Positions 7,780 through 15,700 of a stretch of 64,000 nt of DNA are shown piece by piece. The first letter of the stretch is position 1, and the number at the start of each line of letters is the position of its first letter. The stretch is from Candidatus Gastranaerophilales bacterium (GTDB taxonomy: Bacteria; Cyanobacteriota; Vampirovibrionia; Gastranaerophilales; Gastranaerophilaceae), in assembly GCA_944323955.1 (NCBI GenBank), contig CALUUK010000006.1, positions 62,001 through 126,000 on the forward strand, given 5' to 3'. The notes below the pieces were generated by a model. The model worked only from the letters and a program-made list of their open reading frames with translations, was not told the origin of the DNA and did no database searches. The position numbers and the translations under genes were made by a program.

Positions 7780-10218
7780 TTATAAAGATTTTTTGCTGTA
7801 TGTTCTTGATGTATAGCTTGAAAGATTTCTTAATGTATTTGTTTCAAGTGAAGCCGCATTGGTATTAAGTCCGGGGTTTTGTTCGTTTTCAATTGTATCA
7901 TCATATGCGGGATCACCGTCACAATCATCCGGATTGGGATCAGGGTTCGGATTCGGGTCGGGATCGGGATTAGGATCCGGATCAGGGTTCGGATTCGGAT
8001 CAGGATCCGGTGTAGGATCAGGAGTATATCCCGGATCATCACCCGGATTAACGACATCCGCTTCATCACCTGAATCAATTCCCGGTAAAGTAGGATCCGT
8101 AGGATTAACGGGTCTGGGTCTTTTATTTACCAGAAGGATTTTTTCATCTTCACCATATTGAATATGGTGTTTCTGGTTATATGCACCATCATTTGTGGGA
8201 TCACCGGATAAAGTTACTTCATAGTTGTCATTCGTAACATTTGAAGTAAATTCACCGCCGACTTCAATGTATGAACGTTCATAATCATTGTTAAGTTTTT
8301 CTTCATCGGTATAAGGAAGACCTGCAATTACTTTATTGGCATTGATTGTCATATCTTTACCGGATATTAAACTTGATACGGATAAAGTAGAGTCAGTTGT
8401 AATATTCATATTATTACCGGCTTTTGCGACAAGTCCGTTTTGTCTGTTACCGACATTTGCCAATGTAACATCAACATCTTCACCTGCTGTGATATTTGTT
8501 TGTATATTATTAAGATCAACCGTATTTGTTGTTGAAACATTTTTTGCACCTGAAATATATATTTTTTCGGCAGCCAAGAATTTGGTTGTATCTTTAACAT
8601 TTACATTACCTTCTTTTGATGTAAGTTTTACATCTTTACCGGCAGTAAATGTCATTTTTTCAGTTGTCAAATCAGCAGGAGTTGTAATTTCAACATTTTT
8701 AGCAGCTTTCAGATTTAAATTGCCTGCGGGCTGGAATTGAGAAGTTGAAGTTAAAAGGATATTTTCTGCCGTTGATTCAACATTAACATCGTTACCTGCA
8801 GTAAAAGTTGAACCTGCAAGTCTTTCGGATTGTACATTATCCTTGGAAACTAAATTTACATTTTTTTGAGCTGATAAAATAGAATCTTCAAGGAAAAGAT
8901 ATCCGTTAGAAGCAGTTACATTAACATCTTTACCTGCCGTAATTGCGGAATTATTTGTCCAAGCCAAATCACCTAAAGAAATTAAGTTTACATTTTCTTT
9001 TGCGGTTAATTCGGATTTAACAGCCTGAGCTCTTGTTTTACCGTTGATTGTTATATTATTTGCATTCAATTTTGAAGAATTTTGAGCTGATGCAATCTTT
9101 TCTGCCGTAATTTTAATATCTTTGCCTGCGGTTAAATTCGATGTATTAACTACAGAATCAGCATTTTGTGAAATTGCTTCGATATTTCTTACCGCATTTA
9201 AGTTTGAATTGCTAATTGATACCTTATCAGCTGCTACAATACTGATATCTCCGCCGTCATTAGCTGCTGCTTCATCTGAGTAATTTACTGTTGTTAATGT
9301 TGAACCGTCAACTACAACTTTATTTGATGCTGTCAACCAGATATTTCCGTCGTTACCGACAACTGCTTTTGTTGCTTTTAATGTTGAACCGTTTAAGTTA
9401 ATCTGGCTGTCAACATTGGATGAATAGTTTCTGATATCAATGTGTCCTGCATTTATTGTTGCGCCATCTGCACCAATTACCATTTTTTCAGCGGCACCTA
9501 CAACACCGTTCACATTCTTTACCGCACCGTTATTATAGTATGCAAAGTTTACGCCGTCTGCTGTTACGATTTTTACTTTTCCGTATGAATCGTCACCAAC
9601 ATTCGGTCCTACATTTGTTGAAATTTTTGAGCCGTTGTATAAGGTCACGTTATCTGTTGCAAAAGTTACATTCTTGTCGCCATGGATGCTTGCACCTTCT
9701 TCAACCATTATTCCGTACGGTGATGAAGTTGTTCTTTCAAGTTCCAATTGGTTTTTGTCTTTATTGAAAACTCCGTTCATTGTAGATACGGTGAAAGAAT
9801 TTACATCAACATTGGCACCTTGTCCGAAAAACACGCCGTTTGGATTCAATAAAATAATTTTACCGGTTGATTCATAGCCGCAGCCTGCACAGCCCGAGTT
9901 TGTAATTTTACCGTAAATTTGTGAAAGACCGCCTGCCGCATCAACTTTGTTTAATGCAGTCTGGTTATGTGCCGAAAATTCGTAATTTACGGATGCATCT
10001 TTACCAACATTAAATGAATTCCAGTTCATTGTTCCGACACTTCCCTGTCCGCCCGTGATTTGAATATTCATATTCGAACCGGAGGTCGTTATGTCGGCAT
10101 TTGTTGCATTATTTAAACTCGGTAATGCATCAAAAGCCACATCAGCGTAAGCAGCCGGTATTAACGATGCAGAAGAAACCACACCGATAATAAGTGCCAT
10201 ACCTAAAAGTTTTCTCAT
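7780..10218 (-). CDS. TpsA-type two-partner secretion exoprotein, copy 2 with Pro/Asp/Asn-rich tail
   Basis: About 812 residues and paralogous to copy 1: the signal peptide, the TPS domain (NPNGVFFGQGANVDVNSFTV, GCAGCGYESTG) and the first beta-helix repeats are nearly identical. It then carries about 170 extra residues of beta-helix repeats (for example ITAGKDVNVTASN, FTAGNDVNVES) before the shared C-terminal module (AGLPYTDE, RSYIEV, HHIQYGEDEKILLVNKRP). After that comes a low-complexity tail of Pro-Asp and Pro-Asn dipeptides and a final segment (SYTSRTYSKKSL). The start is placed at 10218, not 10230, because GGAG lies 6 nt before it and it then matches copy 1. The near-identity of the N-terminal halves suggests recent duplication or gene conversion. 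A shared TpsB is inferred. Confidence 0.9.
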   Translation of the reverse strand: MRKLLGMALIIGVVSSASLIPAAYADVAFDALPSLNNATNADITTSGSNMNIQITGGQGSVGTMNWNSFNVGKDASVNYEFSAHNQTALNKVDAAGGLSQIYGKITNSGCAGCGYESTGKIILLNPNGVFFGQGANVDVNSFTVSTMNGVFNKDKNQLELERTTSSPYGIMVEEGASIHGDKNVTFATDNVTLYNGSKISTNVGPNVGDDSYGKVKIVTADGVNFAYYNNGAVKNVNGVVGAAEKMVIGADGATINAGHIDIRNYSSNVDSQINLNGSTLKATKAVVGNDGNIWLTASNKVVVDGSTLTTVNYSDEAAANDGGDISIVAADKVSISNSNLNAVRNIEAISQNADSVVNTSNLTAGKDIKITAEKIASAQNSSKLNANNITINGKTRAQAVKSELTAKENVNLISLGDLAWTNNSAITAGKDVNVTASNGYLFLEDSILSAQKNVNLVSKDNVQSERLAGSTFTAGNDVNVESTAENILLTSTSQFQPAGNLNLKAAKNVEITTPADLTTEKMTFTAGKDVKLTSKEGNVNVKDTTKFLAAEKIYISGAKNVSTTNTVDLNNIQTNITAGEDVDVTLANVGNRQNGLVAKAGNNMNITTDSTLSVSSLISGKDMTINANKVIAGLPYTDEEKLNNDYERSYIEVGGEFTSNVTNDNYEVTLSGDPTNDGAYNQKHHIQYGEDEKILLVNKRPRPVNPTDPTLPGIDSGDEADVVNPGDDPGYTPDPTPDPDPNPNPDPDPNPDPDPNPNPDPNPDDCDGDPAYDDTIENEQNPGLNTNAASLETNTLRNLSSYTSRTYSKKSL
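7926..8028 (-). repeat. Tandem Pro-Asp/Pro-Asn coding repeat
   Basis: About 100 nt of imperfect hexamer repeats, read on the plus strand as variants of GGATCC/GGATTC/GGGTTC. They encode alternating PDPN/PDPD dipeptides near the C terminus of tpsA copy 2. This region is more GC-rich than its surroundings and prone to slippage. Confidence 0.85.
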
Positions 10219-10567
10219 GTTTTTCTCCATTCTCTTATATTGATATAGTGATTTAAAATATTATTTTTATTCCGCATGGTATATATGCAGTTTATAAAAA
10301 GCCTAAAATAAAAATTTGCTATGTAAAGTATTTATTTTAACTTTTCTTTATAAAAGTTTATAATTAAAAAGTTACTTGAAACAAAATGTTAAGTTATGTT
10401 ATAAATTATAATATAAATGCGCAAAATAAATTTTGCGCGTATTTCATATGAATGCATTATGTTTTAATATTGATAAATATTATATTATGTGTTTATATAC
10501 AATATTTTTCTTTGTTATTATATAATATGAATAAGAATTGTATTACTTTATACGTAGAGAGTGGAAC
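10219..10567. other. Divergent promoter region between tpsA copy 2 and tpsB
   Basis: About 350 nt of very AT-rich sequence. Toward tpsA it holds a TTTGCTATGTAA box (10315-10326) similar to the one before copy 1, with TATATA-like -10 sequences nearer the gene. A perfect inverted repeat lies at 10419-10438. Toward tpsB a TATAAT at 10521-10526 sits about 42 nt before the ATG. No further gene is seen. Confidence 0.55.
10419..10438. repeat. Perfect inverted repeat GCGCAAAAT-AA-ATTTTGCGC
   Basis: Two 9-nt arms around 2 nt, about 100 nt upstream of the tpsB -10 box and 200 nt upstream of tpsA copy 2. It lacks a U-tract, so an operator for a dimeric regulator is more likely than a terminator. Which regulator is unknown. 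Confidence 0.5.
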
Positions 10568-12328
10568 ATGAAAAAATTATTATTTAAAACATCAATTATA
10601 TGCTTTGCAGCAATGGTAGGTTGCAGCGTATATGCAGCACCTGACCCGGGGAATATAGGCATCGGTTTGGGCGGTTATGATGCAGGTATCATTGATAACT
10701 CAAACTTTATTCAAACCCAGCAGTATCGTGAAAAAGTAAAACAGGAAGAAACTAAGGATCCTGCAATTATTGAAGAAGAAATTCGTCAAAAGATGGATTT
10801 ACTTAACACGGAACAAGTTTCTTTTAAACTTAAAAAGATAAACATAACCGGAAATACTGTATTTCCTACTTATGTTCTTATGAGACTGGTTGATTTTAAA
10901 ATAGGTCAAGATGTCACAATTAATGACTTAATTGCATCCGCAAACGAAATTACGGACTATTATCAAAACAAAGGCTATATTTCAACAATAGCATATCTTC
11001 CTCCGCAAAAAGTAAAAAACGGTGAAGTTGATATCGTTATTCTTGAAGGTAAATACGGTCTTGTTGAAATTAACAACGGAAAATGGCAGAGAAAATCTTA
11101 TCTCGCAAAAAAATATTTAATAGATAACGGTATTGAAACAGGTAAAGTTTTAAACGTAAAAGATGTACGTAACGCATTATCAGATATGAGTACGGAAGAA
11201 TATATGCAAGGTTCCGTATCATTCTCGGATAATGAAGATTCGGAAGAATTTTCTGATGTTACTTTAGACGTTAAAGACAGATTCCCGATAAACTTAGACT
11301 TAAGATATGATAACCAGGGTCGTGATGCTATCGGTACCCAAAGAGGTGTTTTATATGCAGGTCTTCACGATGTAACAGGACACGGTGATACATTAATGGG
11401 TACACTGGCAATGTCACGCCACTCTCTCGGTGTAGGCGGTATGTACTCTTTGCCGATTGCAAAAAATGATACAAGATTAAATCTCGGTTATTCATACTCG
11501 CATGTTGCTCTCGGTAACGCACTGCACAGATATTACCCGGGAATGAATGCAAAGGGTGATTCTCACAATATATTCGTAGGCGTATCAAGAAGATTGGCTC
11601 AAGGCGAAGGATACAGATTATATGGTGATATTACCTTTGATATGCGTAATACAGAAACCGAGGCTTGGGACGGATATTATAATTCTTCATACAGAACAAG
11701 AGTCTTAAGAGGAAGTTTAACAAACATTAAAGACGATACATACGGAAGATGGTTATTTAACACGGGTATCGCAGGCGGTATTCCTATTGATGCTTCCGAT
11801 TACAATAAAGCACGTAATCTTTCAAGCAATAACTTCGTAAAAGTTAATGCAAACGTAGCCCGTTTACAAGTATTGCCGGCTAATCAGCTTGCTATTCTTC
11901 AAGTTAATACACAATATGCAAACAGACACCTGTATGCTTCAGAAGCAATGCAATTCGGCGGTATAACAACTGTCAGAGGTTATGATGAAGGTTTCCGTAT
12001 CGGTGACTACGGTGTAACTGCAAGTATTGAATACAGAGCACCTATTCCGGGATTGAAAAAATTATTACCCGAAAAATACGGATTTATCAGTGACAGTATC
12101 CAAATCGCAGGTTTCTATGATTTCGGATGGTTCGGTGACAGATTTATTGAAGGAAGTGCCGATTACTTAATGAGTGCAGGCCCCGGTGTAGTATTAAAAC
12201 TTACAAAATACTTATCTGCAAACTTATATTGGGGCTTCCCGATAGGAAAACGCTTACCTGACTATGTTAACAATACAGACAGAAGAAATTGCAGATTCCA
12301 CTTCACTGTTACATCTAACATACTGTAA
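10568..12328 (+). CDS. TpsB outer-membrane transporter (ShlB/FhaC/HecB family)
   Basis: About 586 residues. The signal peptide (MKKLLFKTSIICFAAMVGCS) is followed by POTRA-type domains (from VSFKLKKINITGNTVFPTYV, about residue 76, to IVILEGKYG) and then a C-terminal 16-strand-type barrel. The barrel carries the family's RGY motif (VRGYDEGFRIGDYG, about residue 470) and ends in a beta-strand with a hydrophobic last residue. It would secrete the two TpsA proteins encoded divergently next to it. The start at 10568 is chosen over an in-frame ATG at 10538 because it gives a clean signal peptide and GAGAGTGG lies just upstream. One TpsB apparently serves two TpsA substrates. Confidence 0.93.
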   Translation: MKKLLFKTSIICFAAMVGCSVYAAPDPGNIGIGLGGYDAGIIDNSNFIQTQQYREKVKQEETKDPAIIEEEIRQKMDLLNTEQVSFKLKKINITGNTVFPTYVLMRLVDFKIGQDVTINDLIASANEITDYYQNKGYISTIAYLPPQKVKNGEVDIVILEGKYGLVEINNGKWQRKSYLAKKYLIDNGIETGKVLNVKDVRNALSDMSTEEYMQGSVSFSDNEDSEEFSDVTLDVKDRFPINLDLRYDNQGRDAIGTQRGVLYAGLHDVTGHGDTLMGTLAMSRHSLGVGGMYSLPIAKNDTRLNLGYSYSHVALGNALHRYYPGMNAKGDSHNIFVGVSRRLAQGEGYRLYGDITFDMRNTETEAWDGYYNSSYRTRVLRGSLTNIKDDTYGRWLFNTGIAGGIPIDASDYNKARNLSSNNFVKVNANVARLQVLPANQLAILQVNTQYANRHLYASEAMQFGGITTVRGYDEGFRIGDYGVTASIEYRAPIPGLKKLLPEKYGFISDSIQIAGFYDFGWFGDRFIEGSADYLMSAGPGVVLKLTKYLSANLYWGFPIGKRLPDYVNNTDRRNCRFHFTVTSNIL

Positions 12329-12346
12329 TAAGAAAATAATTGAAAT

Positions 12347-12376
12347 AAAAAAAGAGCTGATATCAGCTCTTTTTTT
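12347..12376. terminator. Bidirectional terminator
   Basis: A perfect 30-nt palindrome: A7, GAGCTGAT/ATCAGCTC, T7. It lies between the convergent tpsB and the small secreted-protein gene and can end transcription from both sides. Confidence 0.92.
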
Positions 12377-12381
12377 ATTGA

Positions 12382-12657
12382 TTAAAAAATTGCCCGTCCT
12401 TCATACATATATTTAGTACGTTCATATTCAACATCTTTATAGTACTGATATTCTTTTTCATAATCTTTTTTTGATGATTCTTCACGCGGCTGAATAAAAG
12501 GCTGGCTTTTATCTGTCCTCTTCCAGTTAAACTTAAATCCGTCCAATAAACCATATTCACTTTCCGTTTTATACGTTCCTACGTTAACCGCAAAAACGGG
12601 TGAAATTGAAAAAACGGAAATCAAAATAAAACATATAAGTGATATTAATTTTTTCAT
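12382..12657 (-). CDS. Small secreted protein, unknown
   Basis: A 91-residue protein with a clear signal peptide (MKKLISLICFILISVFSISP, cleavage near VFA-VN). The mature part is about 68 residues, charged and rich in Tyr, Glu and Lys (EKEYQYYKDVEYERTKYMYE). There are no cysteines in the mature region and no recognised family. It lies between the TPS locus and the giant protein gene. Confidence 0.7.
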   Translation of the reverse strand: MKKLISLICFILISVFSISPVFAVNVGTYKTESEYGLLDGFKFNWKRTDKSQPFIQPREESSKKDYEKEYQYYKDVEYERTKYMYEGRAIF

Positions 12658-12715
12658 TTTATACTCCTATCTGACAATATGGTACTATACCAATTTTTTT
12701 TGGACAAGCAATATA

Positions 12716-15700
12716 TTATTCTACATATTCAGCCGACATAAAATCGGAATTTTCTATCTTTTCTTGAATTTTACGCATCTTATCCTGAATAATTTGCTGT
12801 GATTCTTCATATTCTTCTGCAAAAGCGATTCTGCGTTGATTTTCTTCCGAATCTTCAGGTACATCCACAATATCAATAAGAATTTTTCTTCCTTCCAAAA
12901 TACTTGATATTTCGGAAAGATAATCTATTTGAGAATTTATATCTTCACCCGCATAAGCAACCGCATCTTTGTTAAATGAAATTAACAAAGGCAATATAAT
13001 ATCGGGAGAAGCATTTTTCAATTCAGGTCTTATTTTAACCGAATCAATATAATCCAAATATTTTGAAAAAACCAGACTTTCTTTATTATTCTTGACTTTT
13101 CCCTCAACAAAATTTCTTAATTGTTTTATAGCCTCTTCCAATGATTTAAAAGGTGTTTTTTCCAGGTTCATAAAATTGTCGATAATCTCATTAAGCCTTT
13201 CAAAATCATCAATATTTTTCATAATAACATCATAAGTCTCATTTACTATTTGCATTGATTTGTCGCCGTTAAAATTATTTAAAAGAGCGCTTAATGATAA
13301 CTTTGCGAGTCCGGATTGCGCCAAGAACAGTTTAAGAGTAGTATGGTCATCGGACTCATTTTCAAGCTGGTTAATAAGATAAATCATTCCCATTTCACTC
13401 TTCATACTCTCTTTCGTTCCGTCAGAAAGCGTTATGTTAAATAAAGGCAGCAATTCTTTTGTTTTGGAACTTATACCTTCGTGAGCATTTTGAACCATTT
13501 GATACTGAGCTTTTGTCTGCTGGGCAATTTTCAATGCTTTTATCAGATAACTCTTAAGAATTTCATATTCTTTAGACTCATCTTGGTGTGATTGCAGCAT
13601 TTTAACGCATTCGTTTAACAGCGTTGTTGGTTCTTTTAAAATATGGCGATTTATTAAAAATCCTATAAATTCATTTTCTTCATATTCCAGTTCTTCATCA
13701 TATCTGCCTTTTCTCATCAGATTTATTATTTTATTAACTCTCTCAAATGCTTCATCTTTATATTTAGGCACAACATTAGAATTTATTAATAAAGCTGCCA
13801 TATTTTTAATATCCGAAATACCTTCTCTTCTGGCCTGAACAAAATGTTCTTTTACCACACCGGATGATTTCCAGACAGAAAATACGCTTTGCAATTCATC
13901 TAAAGCCGACATTACTTCTTGAGAATCAATTTCTCCGTCATTTTCGGATAATATACCAATTAATTCATCAACAGGAGCCTTTATTAATTCTAAAGATTCA
14001 TCCTCACTGAGAAAATCACTGTATGAAGTTAAAAGATTCAATATGTTATCAAGTTCATGCTCATTTGTATCATCGGGCACAAAAACATCACCGTTTCTGA
14101 CAGCTTTATATAATTGTGCAGATTTTAGATTTTTCATAACATCCGAATACCGATCAAATACCGATATAATAAAATCATTCTTTTTCATATCGATAATCAA
14201 ATTATTAAAATAATCATACATATCCGCACAAATTTTTGCGATTTCTTCATCCTTTATAACAACGGGTTGAGGGAAGGCCTGTCTCACTTTATATTTACGG
14301 AACGCTTCGGCTTTAAAATCTCTGATATATTTCTGAACATCCATATCAGACAATTTAACATATAATGTTCTGTACAAATCAGACGGTGACATTTCAACAT
14401 TAATATCTTCATCATCTTCTTCTGACACTTCAACCGTTTTTTCTGAAACATTACTTTTAAGTTCAGAGCTTATTACATTACTTGCAACAATTTGTGAAAA
14501 TGCTTTCATGACCGCACTGTCACCTGTTCTGAGTTTTTGAATATAATCATAAGGATCTTTAAAATCAAGCCCTAAATCTTCATAATCAAGAGCACTTAAA
14601 AATACGTTTGCCTGCTCATATCCGGTATTCTGCAATCCCATAATCAAGTCTAAAAGTTCCTTATCCGATGACGGTTTAAGATACTTATCAACAGCTGCAA
14701 TAAATTCATCATATAAAGGTGAATTCGCCAGAATTGAACTGTCAAGCGATTTTATCTTCAAATATTCGTCTGTTTCTCTTTTGATTATCTCACGAACTTT
14801 TTCGGTAAAAAATCCGCGGGCTTTTTCGTCAGATATTTTTTCCGTTGCCGCAATTTCAACCTGATTAATAACTGCGGAAGAGAAAGCATCAAATGTTCCG
14901 TCAAGAGAATCCAGTTTTTCTTCATCATATAACATAAAGACTTTTGCCAGAATATCAGCACGTTCTTGTTTATCAAACGGAATATTATAATTTTTCTCAA
15001 TATCATCAAAAACTGTGTTTATATCAGAACTGCAAGCCAGCATTAATTTTTCAACAGTATCATCACTTTTGCAAATTAATCCTGCTATTTCTTCAACAAG
15101 TTCATCGCGCATATGTTCTTTTATATCTTCGAGTTCATCGAAAGAAGATGCCGCTAAAACACTGTCAGCAAGCTCAGGATGATTTGTCGCCATATAAACA
15201 GAAACCGCTTCGAGTAAAAATCTTATATAACCGTCTTGGGGTAATTTATCAAAATCTTCTCTTGTTTTGATTTTTTCTATTCTTTTGATTAAAGAATCCG
15301 TTTTTGTTTCAACAAGACCATCAAGCCCTTCAAGATGTTTTAAACTGATTTTATTTCCTGATTTCAACAAATTTTCCAAAGCTGAATAATATTCACAGCC
15401 CTGATCCATTGAAAGGATATAAGAAAACATTTTGTATAATTTTTGATAAGCATCAACAGGCGTACCTTGAAGTACCATATCAAGGAATAATGAAAATTCA
15501 TCTTTATCCTGTTTATCCATACCTGTTGAGGTTTTAACGGAAGCCAAACTTTGACCTATTCTTAAATCATCAGCCAGCATAAATCCGTTTTTCCAGCCGT
15601 ATCCCGAACCGTAATCGGTATATTTAAAACCGTTTCTTCCGTTCCAAAAATATTCTTTTTCTGCCTTGCCCCAGGAATTATCCGTCCACACAATATCTTC

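Noticed and set aside
7859-8161. Plus-strand frames of glycine-rich and arginine-rich protein opposite the tpsA copy 2 tail
   Set aside because: They are antisense shadows of the Pro-Asp/Pro-Asn repeat; they have no ribosome site and their composition follows from the hexamer repeat.
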